16,142 nucleotides of DNA from Burkholderia sp. (GCF_018375725.1 NZ_JAHACR010000068.1:1-16142); one strand, 5' to 3'. Shown: positions 1-7,441, counted from the stretch's first letter. The notes: generated from the sequence alone by a model not told the origin. A program made the numbers and translations.

Positions 1-691
1 CGTCGCGTCGACCTACGTCGGCTATCCGCTCGCAGACGAGATCCCGCTCGAGCCGGACACGCGAGGCGCGCGCGCCGCGCTCGGCCTGCCGGCCGACGGA
101 CCGTTGATTGCCGTGCTGCCGGGTAGCCGGCGTTCGGAAATTGCGCTGATCGGGCCGACCTTCTTCGCGGCGATGGCGCTGATGCAGCAGCGCGAGCCGG
201 GCGTGCGCTTCGTGATGCCGGCGGCGACGCCGGCGCTGCGCGAGCTGCTGCAGCCGCTCGTCGACGCGCATCCGCAACTCGCGCTGACGATCACCGACGG
301 CCGTTCGCAGGTCGCGATGACGGCGGCCGACGCGATTCTCGTGAAGAGCGGCACCGTGACGCTCGAAGCCGCGCTGCTGAAGAAGCCGATGGTCATTTCG
401 TACAAGGTGCCCTGGCTGACCGGACAGATCATGCGCCGGCAGGGTTACCTGCCGTACGTCGGCCTGCCGAACATCCTCGCCGGACGCTTTGTCGTGCCGG
501 AACTGCTGCAGCACTTCGCGACGCCCGAGGCGCTCGCCGACGCGACGCTCACGCAGTTGCGCGACGACGCGAATCGTCGCGCGCTGACCGAGATTTTTAC
601 CGAAATGCATCACACGCTGCGGCAGAACACGGCCGCGAAGGCGGCCGACGCGGTCGTGCGTGTGATCGAGCAACGCAAGGGGCGTGCATGA
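1..691 (+). CDS. lpxB: Lipid-A-disaccharide synthase, 3' part (5' end outside window)
   Basis: Reading from base 2, the frame is open to the TGA at 689-691 and gives about 229 residues, the C-terminal part of a protein that is normally about 380-390 residues long. LpxB is a GT-B glycosyltransferase (family GT19). It joins UDP-2,3-diacylglucosamine and lipid X to form the lipid A disaccharide at the inner face of the cytoplasmic membrane. Recognisable landmarks are STYVGYPLAD near the left edge, the donor-domain motif LPGSRRSEI at about 115-145, SGTVTLEAALLKKPMV at about 349-396, and YVGLPNILAGR at about 455-487. The gene overlaps rnhB by four bases (ATGA). This is the usual end of the lpxD-fabZ-lpxA-lpxB-rnhB cluster of Proteobacteria. 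The first base of the window belongs to a preceding codon. Identification is firm; the start cannot be given. Confidence 0.96.
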   Translation, partial: VASTYVGYPLADEIPLEPDTRGARAALGLPADGPLIAVLPGSRRSEIALIGPTFFAAMALMQQREPGVRFVMPAATPALRELLQPLVDAHPQLALTITDGRSQVAMTAADAILVKSGTVTLEAALLKKPMVISYKVPWLTGQIMRRQGYLPYVGLPNILAGRFVVPELLQHFATPEALADATLTQLRDDANRRALTEIFTEMHHTLRQNTAAKAADAVVRVIEQRKGRA

Positions 692-1332
692 CGGCCGCAC
701 GTGCATCGCGCCGCGCCGCGCCGGCCGGCGCGCAGAATGGCTTCGACTTCAGCGTGCCGAACGAGATCGTCTGCGGTGTCGACGAGGCGGGCCGCGGGCC
801 GCTCGCCGGCCCGGTCGTGGCCGCGGCGGTGATTCTCGATCCGGCGCAGCCGATCGACGGACTCGACGATTCGAAGGCATTGAGCGCGAAGAAGCGCGAC
901 GCGCTGTACGAGCTGATCGTCGCGCGTGCGCGGGCGTACTGCATCGCATCGGCGAGCGTCGAGGAAATCGACACGCTGAATATCCTGCACGCGACGATGC
1001 TGGCGATGAAGCGGGCGGTCGAAGGGCTGCCGGTCGTGCCGACGCTCGCGCAGATCGACGGCAATCGCTGTCCGACGTTGTCGGTGCGTGCCGAGGCGAT
1101 TGTCGGCGGCGATGCGCTCGTGCCGAGTATTTCCGCCGCGTCGATTCTCGCGAAGGTCACGCGCGACCGGATGCTCGACGTGCTGCACGAACAGTTCCCG
1201 GTCTACGGATTCGACGCCCATGCGGGCTACGGCACCGCGAAACACCTTGCCGCGCTGCGCGAGCACGGGCCGTGCGAGCATCATCGCCGCTCGTTCGCGC
1301 CGGTCCGCGCGGTGCTCCACCTCAGCCGATGA
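688..1332 (+). CDS. rnhB: Ribonuclease HII
   Basis: 214 residues, the usual size for RNase HII. The enzyme nicks RNA in RNA-DNA hybrids and starts removal of single ribonucleotides misincorporated into DNA. The catalytic Asp-Glu pair is seen as D32-E33 in VDEAGRGPLAGP. Further family blocks follow: DSKALSAKKR, the metal-ligand region IDGNRCPTL, and ISAASILAKVTRD. The C-terminal GYGTAKHLAALREHG and HHRRSFAPV blocks are also typical. The ATG overlaps the lpxB stop (ATGA, 688-691), and the rnhB stop overlaps the next ATG in the same way (1329-1332). The three genes are therefore probably co-transcribed and translationally coupled. The first ~25 residues are an Ala/Arg-rich extension before the conserved domain, common in betaproteobacterial forms. 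Confidence 0.97.
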   Translation: MTAARASRRAAPAGAQNGFDFSVPNEIVCGVDEAGRGPLAGPVVAAAVILDPAQPIDGLDDSKALSAKKRDALYELIVARARAYCIASASVEEIDTLNILHATMLAMKRAVEGLPVVPTLAQIDGNRCPTLSVRAEAIVGGDALVPSISAASILAKVTRDRMLDVLHEQFPVYGFDAHAGYGTAKHLAALREHGPCEHHRRSFAPVRAVLHLSR

Positions 1333-2111
1333 AAGTCATTACATCCCGCGACAACCCGCTCTACAAGCGCCTCAAGGCGCTTGCGGGTTCGACGCACCAT
1401 CAACGCAAGAACGGCCAGGCGCTGCTCGAAGGGTTCCACCTCGCGAGCGCGTATCTCGATACGGGCGCCGTGCCCGAACTGTGTGTCGCGACCGAAGGCG
1501 CGCTGCAGCACGACGAGGCGCGTGCGATCGTCGCGCGCATCGACGCGCAGCGGCTCGTCACGTTGCCGGACGCGCTGTTCGGACAGCTGTCGAGCGTCGT
1601 GAACGGCGTCGGCTTCCTGTTGCTCGTCGATCGGCCGGCTCATCCGCTGCCGGCACGCGTGACCGGGACGGCTGTCGTGCTCGACGGCGTGCAGGATGCC
1701 GGCAATGTCGGCTCGATCCTGCGCAGCGCGGCCGCCGCGGGCGTGAAACACGTGTTCTGTGCGCCGGGCACGGCGTACGCCTGGTCGTCGAAGGTGCTCC
1801 GTTCGGGCATGGGCGCGCATTTCCTGCTGTCGATCCACGAGGATGTCGCATCCGACGCGCTGGCCGAGCGGATCGGCGTGCCGATCGCGCTGACCGATTC
1901 GCACGGCGCGCAGGCGATCTACGACTGCGACCTGTCGGGGGCGGTCGTGTGGGTGTTCGGCAACGAGGGCGCCGGCGTGTCGGCATTCTGGCGCGACGCG
2001 GCGACGCATCGCGTGACGATACCGCAGCCGGGCGGGATGGAGTCGCTGAACGTCGCGGCCGCGGCGGCGGTGTGCCTGTTCGAGCAGTGCCGGCAGCAGC
2101 GGGGCGCGTGA
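1329..2111 (+). CDS. TrmH/SpoU-family RNA methyltransferase (RlmB/TsnR-like)
   Basis: 260 residues. The N-terminal ~105 residues fit the SpoU substrate-binding domain (SRDNPLYKRLKAL at 6-18, ALLEGFHL at 31-38). The C-terminal domain has the three SPOUT/SpoU motifs: DGVQDAGNVGSILR at 119-132 (N126 and R132), VFGNEGAGV at 209-217, and IPQPGGMESLNVAAAAAV at 231-248 (the S239-L240-N241 core). These enzymes use S-adenosylmethionine in a trefoil-knot fold to methylate a 2'-O-ribose in rRNA or tRNA. The exact nucleotide target cannot be read from the sequence, so no gene symbol is given. The start is the ATG that overlaps the rnhB stop; a longer open frame upstream is just rnhB read out of frame. 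It is the last gene of the lpxB-rnhB unit and is followed by a strong terminator. Confidence 0.93.
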   Translation: MKVITSRDNPLYKRLKALAGSTHHQRKNGQALLEGFHLASAYLDTGAVPELCVATEGALQHDEARAIVARIDAQRLVTLPDALFGQLSSVVNGVGFLLLVDRPAHPLPARVTGTAVVLDGVQDAGNVGSILRSAAAAGVKHVFCAPGTAYAWSSKVLRSGMGAHFLLSIHEDVASDALAERIGVPIALTDSHGAQAIYDCDLSGAVVWVFGNEGAGVSAFWRDAATHRVTIPQPGGMESLNVAAAAAVCLFEQCRQQRGA

Positions 2112-2143
2112 CGCGCGTCGACGCCGCGTTCGCAGACCGAATG

Positions 2144-2174
2144 AAAATGAAAAGGCCGCATAGCGAATGCGGCC
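2144..2174 (-). terminator. Probable intrinsic terminator for ppsR (minus strand)
   Basis: Perfect 8-bp stem (2154-2161 with 2167-2174) around a 5-base loop. Read on the minus strand the hairpin is followed by TTTTCATTTT (2153 down to 2144). It lies about 120 bases beyond the ppsR stop. On the plus strand it has no T-run after it, so the minus direction is the better reading. Confidence 0.6.
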
Positions 2175-2190
2175 TCGGAGTGCTGACGAA

Positions 2191-2220
2191 CCCCATGTTT
2201 TTCGGAACATGGGGTTTTTT
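2191..2220 (+). terminator. Strong intrinsic terminator of the lpxB-rnhB-methyltransferase unit
   Basis: Perfect 9-bp stem CCCCATGTT (2191-2199) with AACATGGGG (2206-2214), capped by a TTCG tetraloop (2201-2204) closed by a T-G pair, and followed directly by six T (2215-2220). It lies 80 bases past the methyltransferase stop, within the convergent gap before ppsR. Confidence 0.9.
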
Positions 2221-2292
2221 GTCGTTCAGGCGAACGCGATGTCGGTGCCGCCTGGTGCGACCTTTCCTTGCGAGGCGGCCGGGTGGCACGAA

Positions 2293-3108
2293 TCAATACG
2301 ACTGACGTTCGAGGCGGACTTCCTGTAGAACCGTCGTGGCGATTTCCTCGATCGACTTGTGCGTCGACGACAGCCACTTGATGCCTTCGCGGCGCATCAT
2401 CGCCTCGGCCTCGTTGATCTCGTAACGGCAGTTTTCCGGCGCGGCATATTTGCTGCCGGGGCGGCGCTCGTTGCGGATCTCCGACAGGCGCTGCGGATCG
2501 ATCGACAGGCCGAACAGCTTGTCGCGATGCGCGGCCAGCGCGGACGGCAGCTTGCCGCGCTCGAAGTCCTCCGGGATCAGCGGATAATTCGCGGCCTTCA
2601 CGCCGTACTGCATCGCGAGATACAGGCTCGTCGGCGTCTTGCCGCTGTGCGACACGCCGACGAGGATCACGTCGGCTTCGGACAGATTGCGGTTCGACTG
2701 GCCGTCGTCGTGCGCGAGCGAGAAGTTGATCGCTTCGATGCGCGTCTTGTATTCCTCGGTGTCCGCGTTCTGGTGGCCGCGGCCCATCGCGTGGCTCGAC
2801 TTGAGCTGCAGCTCGAGCTCGAGCGGCTCGACGAAGCGCTGGAACATGTCGAGCACGAGCGCGTTCGAGCGCTTGACGATTTCGTTCGACTCGCCGTCGA
2901 CGAGCGTCGTGAACACGATCGCGCGCCGGCCGTCGTGCAGCGCGGCCTCGTTGATCTTCTGGACGGTCGAGTAGGCCTTTTCGAGCGAGTCGACGAACGG
3001 CACGCGCACGAGCCGGAATTTCTGGTCGAACTGGGAGAGGATCGAGTGTGCGAAAGTCTCGGCGGTGATCCCGGTGCCGTCGGAAACGATGAAAACGGTA
3101 GGCAGCAT
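2293..3108 (-). CDS. ppsR: PEP synthase regulatory protein (kinase/pyrophosphorylase, DUF299)
   Basis: 271 residues, the normal length for the PSRP family. Known role: an ADP-dependent kinase that inactivates PEP synthase by phosphorylating a Thr near its catalytic His, and a Pi-dependent pyrophosphorylase that removes the phosphate. Visible features are the N-terminal FIVSDGTGITAET (6-18) and a P-loop GVSHSGKT at 151-158. The conserved YPLIPEDFERGKLP and SIDPQRLSEIRNERRPGS blocks come next, and IKWLSSTHKSIEEIATT lies near the C-terminus. It is divergent from its target gene ppsA across about 370 bases, an arrangement that itself supports the assignment. The ATG is chosen because the conserved domain begins at residue 4; there is no good Shine-Dalgarno sequence before it. 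A terminator hairpin lies downstream at 2144-2174. Confidence 0.96.
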   Translation of the reverse strand: MLPTVFIVSDGTGITAETFAHSILSQFDQKFRLVRVPFVDSLEKAYSTVQKINEAALHDGRRAIVFTTLVDGESNEIVKRSNALVLDMFQRFVEPLELELQLKSSHAMGRGHQNADTEEYKTRIEAINFSLAHDDGQSNRNLSEADVILVGVSHSGKTPTSLYLAMQYGVKAANYPLIPEDFERGKLPSALAAHRDKLFGLSIDPQRLSEIRNERRPGSKYAAPENCRYEINEAEAMMRREGIKWLSSTHKSIEEIATTVLQEVRLERQSY

Positions 3109-3216
3109 GAATGGACGTCGAACGTGAAAGGCAATGCCGCGGGCGGCCTGAATGCCGCATGCCGGATGCAGTCACAAGGTCGCGCCACATCCGGCGGCCG
3201 GCACGGTAGAATAGCG

Positions 3217-3237
3217 GCAACCTGTTGGATAAGCAAT
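3217..3237 (-). promoter_or_regulatory. Mirrored 21-bp element, ppsR-side copy
   Basis: Read towards ppsR (minus strand) this copy contains CTTATCCAACAGGTTG. It matches the ppsA-side copy (3375-3395) at 19 of 21 positions, with both differences being C/T transitions. It ends about 108 bases before the ppsR ATG. It may be a core promoter segment (TTATCC as a weak -10) or a regulator site; the sequence alone does not decide. Confidence 0.5.
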
Positions 3238-3374
3238 TGTGGGGAAGGAGCATCGCGTGCTGCCTACTTCCCGTAAATGACCAGAAATTCCCGGCAAGTT
3301 CGGCGATCTGCATGATTTTTCGCCATTCTGCCGGGATTTTTGCAATCCGGGCCGGATGAATGCCGGCGCTCGCG

Positions 3375-3395
3375 ATTGTTTATCTAACAGGTTGC
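3375..3395 (+). promoter_or_regulatory. Mirrored 21-bp element, ppsA-side copy
   Basis: Read towards ppsA this copy contains TTTATCTAACAGGTTG. It is the inverted partner of 3217-3237, 137 bases away, so each gene has the same element in the same orientation relative to itself. TTATCT could serve as a -10, but no good -35 is seen 17 bases upstream. The element ends 85 bases before the ppsA ATG. Confidence 0.5.
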
Positions 3396-3470
3396 GCAAG
3401 ACGCGCCGCGCCTTTTTGCAGGCGCCCGCGTTCGAGCCCACTTGCGCGATCGAACATTTTTTTCACACTT

Positions 3471-3475
3471 AGGGG
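3471..3475 (+). promoter_or_regulatory. Ribosome binding site that sets the ppsA start
   Basis: AGGGG lies five bases before the ATG at 3481. A possible TTG start at 3442 in the same frame has no such site and adds residues unlike the family, so 3481 is preferred. Confidence 0.75.
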
Positions 3476-3480
3476 CTTTT

Positions 3481-5880
3481 ATGACTAACGCAGCAAACGT
3501 CGCGAAGGATCAGGCGTATGTCATTCCGTTCGAGCAGTTGCGGATGACCGATGTGGAGATCGTCGGCGGCAAGAACGCGTCGCTCGGCGAAATGATCAGC
3601 CAGCTTGCCGAGGCAGGCGTGCGGGTCCCCACCGGTTTTGCCACGACCGCGCTCGCATTCCGCGATTTCCTCAAGCATAACGATCTGACGGAACGGATCG
3701 CGAAGCGTCTCGAGTCGCTCGACATCGACGATGTGAAGGCGCTCGCCGAGGCCGGCGCCGAGATCCGCAAATGGATCGTCGATGCGCCGATGCAGCCGCG
3801 CCTGGAAGAAGAAATCCGCGCGCAGTTCGAGATCCTGAAGGCCAGCTCGCCGGAAGAACTGTCGTTCGCCGTGCGCTCGTCCGCGACCGCGGAAGACCTG
3901 CCCGACGCATCGTTCGCCGGCCAGCAGGAGTCGTACCTGAACGTCGTCGGCATCGAGGACGTGCTCGACCGCATGAAGCACGTGTTCGCGTCGCTCTACA
4001 ACGACCGCGCGATCTCGTATCGCGTGCACAAGGGCTTCACGCACGCCGAGGTCGCGCTGTCGGCCGGCGTGCAGCGCATGGTGCGCTCGGACGTCGGCGC
4101 GGCCGGCGTGATGTTTACGATCGATACCGAGTCGGGCTTCAAGGACGCCGTGTTCATCACGTCGAGCTACGGCCTCGGCGAGACGGTCGTGCAGGGCGCC
4201 GTGAACCCGGACGAGTTCTACGTCTTCAAGACCACGCTCGCCGAGGACAAGTACCCGATCATCCGCCGCTCGATCGGCTCGAAGCTGATCAAGATGGAAT
4301 TCACGCAGCCGGGCGAGCCGGGCCGCGTGAAGACGGTCGACGTGTCGCACGAGCAGCGCAACCGCTACTCGATCACCGACGAGGACGTGATCGAGCTGGC
4401 CAAGTACGCCGTCATCATCGAGAAGCACTACCAGCGTCCGATGGACATCGAGTGGGGCAAGGACGGCCGCGACGGCAAGATCTTCATCCTGCAGGCGCGT
4501 CCGGAAACGGTGAAGAGCCAGGCGAACGGCAAGGCCGAGCAGCGCTTCAAGCTGAAGGGCCAGTCGCAAGTGCTGGCGACGGGCCGTGCGATCGGCCAGA
4601 AGATCGGCGCGGGTCCCGTGCGCGTGATCCACGATCCGTCGGAAATGGAGCGCGTGCAGCCGGGCGACGTGCTGGTCGCGGACATGACCGACCCGAACTG
4701 GGAGCCGGTGATGAAGCGCGCATCGGCGATCGTCACGAACCGCGGCGGCCGTACCTGCCACGCGGCGATCATCGCGCGTGAACTCGGCGTGCCGGCTGTC
4801 GTCGGCTGCGGCGACGCGACCGACGTGCTGAAGGACGGCGCGCTCGTCACCGTCTCGTGCGCGGAAGGCGACGAAGGCAAGATCTACGACGGCCTGCTGG
4901 AAACCGAAGTCACGGAAGTGCAGCGCGGCGAACTGCCGGAAATCCCGGTGAAGATCATGATGAACGTCGGCAACCCGCAGCTCGCGTTCGACTTCTCGCA
5001 GCTGCCGAACGGCGGTGTCGGCCTGGCGCGTCTCGAGTTCATCATCAACAACAACATCGGTGTGCATCCGAAGGCGATCCTCGAGTACCCGAACATCGAC
5101 CAGGATCTGAAGAAGGCGGTCGAGAGCGTCGCGCGCGGCCATGCGTCGCCACGTGCGTTCTACGTCGACAAGCTGACGGAAGGCGTCGCGACGATTGCCG
5201 CGGCGTTCTATCCGAAGCCCGTGATCGTGCGCCTGTCCGACTTCAAGTCGAACGAGTACAAGAAGCTGATCGGCGGTTCGCGCTACGAGCCGGACGAGGA
5301 AAACCCGATGCTCGGCTTCCGCGGCGCATCGCGCTACATCGCCGAGGACTTCGCGCAGGCGTTCGAGATGGAGTGCCTGGCGCTCAAGCGTGTGCGAGAC
5401 GAGATGGGCCTGACCAACGTCGAGATCATGGTGCCGTTCGTGCGTACCGTGAAGCAGGCGGAGCGCGTCGTCGGCCTGCTCGAGAAGTTCGGCCTGAAGC
5501 GCGGCGAGAACGGCCTGCGTCTCGTGATGATGTGCGAAGTGCCGACGAACGCGATCCTCGCCGAAGAGTTCCTGCAGTACTTCGACGGTTTCTCGATCGG
5601 TTCGAACGACCTGACGCAGCTCACGCTCGGCCTCGATCGCGACTCGGGCATGGAACTGCTGGCGGTCGACTTCGACGAGCGCGATCCGGCGGTCAAGTTC
5701 CTGCTCAAGCGCGCGATCGACACCTGCCGCAAGATGGGCAAGTACGTCGGCATCTGCGGCCAGGGCCCGTCCGATCATCCGGACTTCGCGCAGTGGCTGG
5801 CCGACGAAGGCATCGTGTCGATCTCGCTGAACCCGGACACGATCATCGAGACGTGGCAGGCGCTGGCCAACCGCAAGTAA
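3481..5880 (+). CDS. ppsA: Phosphoenolpyruvate synthase
   Basis: 799 residues against 792 in E. coli. The enzyme makes PEP from pyruvate and ATP, releasing AMP and phosphate, at the entry to gluconeogenesis. Domains in order: ATP-binding PPDK_N domain (GGKNASLGEM at about 29-38; AVRSSATAEDLPDASFAGQQ at about 130-149); phosphohistidine swivelling domain with GGRTCHAAI, catalytic H427; and a PEP/pyruvate-binding TIM barrel with GSNDLTQLTLGLDRDSG and CGQGPSD, catalytic C759. T425, two residues before H427, matches the spacing of the Thr that PpsR phosphorylates in E. coli PpsA. The start ATG has an AGGGG site five bases before it. The gene is transcribed away from its regulator ppsR and closed by hairpins at 5902-5928 and 5957-5986. 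A long open frame on the opposite strand is a composition artefact. Confidence 0.98.
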   Translation: MTNAANVAKDQAYVIPFEQLRMTDVEIVGGKNASLGEMISQLAEAGVRVPTGFATTALAFRDFLKHNDLTERIAKRLESLDIDDVKALAEAGAEIRKWIVDAPMQPRLEEEIRAQFEILKASSPEELSFAVRSSATAEDLPDASFAGQQESYLNVVGIEDVLDRMKHVFASLYNDRAISYRVHKGFTHAEVALSAGVQRMVRSDVGAAGVMFTIDTESGFKDAVFITSSYGLGETVVQGAVNPDEFYVFKTTLAEDKYPIIRRSIGSKLIKMEFTQPGEPGRVKTVDVSHEQRNRYSITDEDVIELAKYAVIIEKHYQRPMDIEWGKDGRDGKIFILQARPETVKSQANGKAEQRFKLKGQSQVLATGRAIGQKIGAGPVRVIHDPSEMERVQPGDVLVADMTDPNWEPVMKRASAIVTNRGGRTCHAAIIARELGVPAVVGCGDATDVLKDGALVTVSCAEGDEGKIYDGLLETEVTEVQRGELPEIPVKIMMNVGNPQLAFDFSQLPNGGVGLARLEFIINNNIGVHPKAILEYPNIDQDLKKAVESVARGHASPRAFYVDKLTEGVATIAAAFYPKPVIVRLSDFKSNEYKKLIGGSRYEPDEENPMLGFRGASRYIAEDFAQAFEMECLALKRVRDEMGLTNVEIMVPFVRTVKQAERVVGLLEKFGLKRGENGLRLVMMCEVPTNAILAEEFLQYFDGFSIGSNDLTQLTLGLDRDSGMELLAVDFDERDPAVKFLLKRAIDTCRKMGKYVGICGQGPSDHPDFAQWLADEGIVSISLNPDTIIETWQALANRK

Positions 5881-5901
5881 CGGTCGGCAACGATTGCTTC
5901 G

Positions 5902-5928
5902 CCGGACCGCGTGCAATGCGCGGTCCGG
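5902..5928 (+). terminator. Hairpin after ppsA (first of two)
   Basis: Perfect 10-bp GC-rich stem CCGGACCGCG (5902-5911) with 5919-5928 and a 7-base loop, 22 bases after the ppsA stop. No T-run follows, so it is more likely to protect the 3' end of the mRNA or to help the terminator at 5957 than to terminate alone. Confidence 0.5.
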
Positions 5929-5950
5929 TGACGGTAAATCGCGAGCTTCA

Positions 5951-5959
5951 TGCTATAAA
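5951..5959 (+). promoter_or_regulatory. Possible extended -10 for nfeD-SPFH
   Basis: TGCTATAAA reads as an extended -10 (TG-N-TATAAA). No convincing -35 is seen upstream. Initiation would fall about 7 bases downstream, inside the terminator stem at 5957-5984, so the transcript would not form that hairpin. Suggestive only. Confidence 0.3.
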
Positions 5960-5986
5960 CACCCCGGTAAGCACCGGGGTGTTTTT
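5957..5986 (+). terminator. Strong intrinsic terminator of ppsA
   Basis: Perfect 12-bp stem AAACACCCCGGT (5957-5968) with 5973-5984, loop AAGC, and a run of five T at 5982-5986. The next gene's ribosome site (GAGGGGG, 5991-5997) follows at once. Confidence 0.9.
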
Positions 5987-6004
5987 GCTTGAGGGGGCCG
6001 CATC

Positions 6005-6436
6005 ATGTCAGGGCATCTGTTCTGGTGGGTTGGCGTGGGCGTGCTCGTCGTCGCGGAGCTGCTGACGGGGACGTTCTACCTGCTGATGATCGCGCTCGGC
6101 TTTCTTGCGGGCGGCTTGCTGCAAGTCGCGGGCGTTGCGCCGCCCATGCAGTTCGCGGCGGCGGCCGCCGTTGCGATCGTCGCGATGATCGCGCTGCGTC
6201 GTTCGGGGCTCGGACGCAAGCAGAAACGCGATGCATCGGCCAATCCCGACATCAATCTCGATATCGGCGCGACCGTCACGGTCGACGCATGGCGCGATCG
6301 CCATGCGCGCATCCCGTACCGCGGGTCGGACTGGGATGTCGAGCTGGCCGATGGCGAGCCTGACGATGCGCGCATCTATCAGGTTCATGCCGTGCGCGGC
6401 AGCTGTCTCGTGGTCGTGGCGAAACCCGCGGGCTGA
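6005..6436 (+). CDS. NfeD-like membrane protein (short YbbJ type)
   Basis: 143 residues, matching the short NfeD form that lacks the protease domain. There are hydrophobic helices at about 7-26, 27-44 and 49-65 (LLTGTFYLLMIALGFLAGG is typical). A basic linker comes next, then a soluble ~60-residue C-terminal domain (INLDIGATVTV ... YRGSDWDVEL ... YQVHAVRGSCLVVV) that fits the OB-fold NfeD domain. Known partners are SPFH/stomatin proteins, whose assemblies NfeD proteins bind; the next gene is such a protein, 31 bases downstream. The ATG is preceded by GAGGGGG at 5991-5997. The molecular role of the pair is membrane quality control or microdomain organisation by family inference only. Confidence 0.9.
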   Translation: MSGHLFWWVGVGVLVVAELLTGTFYLLMIALGFLAGGLLQVAGVAPPMQFAAAAAVAIVAMIALRRSGLGRKQKRDASANPDINLDIGATVTVDAWRDRHARIPYRGSDWDVELADGEPDDARIYQVHAVRGSCLVVVAKPAG

Positions 6437-6451
6437 TCGTCCGCGCACAAC

Positions 6452-6459
6452 AAGGAGGG
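6452..6459 (+). promoter_or_regulatory. Ribosome binding site of the SPFH gene
   Basis: AAGGAGGG, close to the ideal anti-16S match, lies eight bases before the ATG at 6468. It fixes that start even though the frame stays open far upstream. Confidence 0.85.
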
Positions 6460-6467
6460 AGCGCTTG

Positions 6468-7415
6468 ATGGACTCGATGATCATCTGGGGTGTGCTGCTC
6501 GTGATTGCGATCGTGCTCGTGTCGCAAACGGTCAAGATCGTGCCGCAGCAGCATGCGTGGGTGCTGGAGCGGTTCGGGCGCTATCACGCGACGCTGTCGC
6601 CGGGCCTCAATATCGTGTTGCCCTTCGTCGATCGCATCGCATACCGGCATCTGCTGAAGGAAATCCCGCTCGACGTGCCGAGCCAGGTTTGCATCACGCG
6701 GGACAATACGCAGCTGCAGGTCGACGGTGTGCTGTATTTCCAGGTCACCGATCCGATGAAGGCGTCATACGGCGCCAGCAACTTCGTGCTCGCGATCACG
6801 CAGCTCGCGCAGACGACGCTGCGTTCGGTGGTCGGCAAGCTCGAACTCGACAAGACGTTCGAGGAGCGCGACTTCATCAATCACAGCATCGTGTCCGCGC
6901 TCGACGAGGCTGCCGCGAACTGGGGCGTGAAGGTGCTGCGCTATGAGATCAAGGATTTGACGCCGCCGAAGGAGATCCTGCATGCGATGCAGGCGCAGAT
7001 CACCGCGGAGCGGGAGAAGCGCGCGCTGATCGCGGCCTCGGAAGGGCGCAAGCAGGAGCAGATCAATCTCGCGGCGGGGGCGCGCGAGGCGGCGATCCAG
7101 AAGTCCGAGGGCGAACGGCAGGCTGCGATCAACCAGGCGCAGGGCGAGGCGGCGGCGATTCTCGCGGTGGCCGAGGCCAACGCGCAGGCGATCCAGAAGA
7201 TCGCGAATGCCATCCAGTCGCAAGGCGGCATGGACGCCGTGAACCTGAAAGTCGCCGAGCAGTATGTCGGCGCGTTCTCGAATCTCGCGAAGCAGGGGAA
7301 TACGCTGATCGTGCCGTCGAACCTGTCCGATCTCGGCACCGCGATCGCATCGGCATTGTCCATCGTCAAGCGGGCGTCGCCGGCGGCAGCCGGTGCGCCG
7401 GCCGGCAAGGCCTGA
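6468..7415 (+). CDS. SPFH/Band 7/stomatin-family membrane protein (QmcA-like)
   Basis: 315 residues. One N-terminal membrane helix is seen (about 4-22, IIWGVLLVIAIVLVSQTV). The SPFH/Band 7 domain follows at about 24-185; landmarks are VPQQHAWVLERFGRYH, SPGLNIVLPFVDRI, SQVCITRDNTQLQVDGVLYFQV and KVLRYEIKDLTPP. The long Ala/Gln/Glu-rich region at about 185-260 (repeats such as REAAIQKSEGERQAAINQAQGEAAA) predicts the coiled coil through which these proteins oligomerise. The C-terminus (about 260-315) includes KQGNTLIVPSNLSDLGT. It pairs with the NfeD-like gene just upstream, the standard partnership seen as qmcA-ybbJ in E. coli. Such proteins form large ring assemblies in the membrane and modulate proteases. 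The start is set by the strong ribosome site at 6452-6459. Confidence 0.94.
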   Translation: MDSMIIWGVLLVIAIVLVSQTVKIVPQQHAWVLERFGRYHATLSPGLNIVLPFVDRIAYRHLLKEIPLDVPSQVCITRDNTQLQVDGVLYFQVTDPMKASYGASNFVLAITQLAQTTLRSVVGKLELDKTFEERDFINHSIVSALDEAAANWGVKVLRYEIKDLTPPKEILHAMQAQITAEREKRALIAASEGRKQEQINLAAGAREAAIQKSEGERQAAINQAQGEAAAILAVAEANAQAIQKIANAIQSQGGMDAVNLKVAEQYVGAFSNLAKQGNTLIVPSNLSDLGTAIASALSIVKRASPAAAGAPAGKA

Positions 7416-7441
7416 GCGGGCGTTTTCCTGTCATCGGCGGC

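Noticed and set aside
3320..3357. Hairpin GGATT/AATCC in the ppsR-ppsA intergenic region as a riboswitch or terminator
   Set aside because: The stem is only 5 bp, has no T-run, and no known riboswitch consensus is visible.
3442..3480. TTG start adding 13 residues to PpsA
   Set aside because: The ATG at 3481 has an AGGGG site at the right distance; the extension has no family similarity and no ribosome site.
3469..5916. Open frame of about 815 codons on the strand opposite ppsA, and similar long frames opposite guaB (10194-12335) and guaA (11942-13903)
   Set aside because: They mirror the codon phase of very GC-rich genes, have Arg/His/Asp-rich composition unlike real proteins, lack ribosome sites, and cross gene borders. 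The plus-strand genes are unmistakable.
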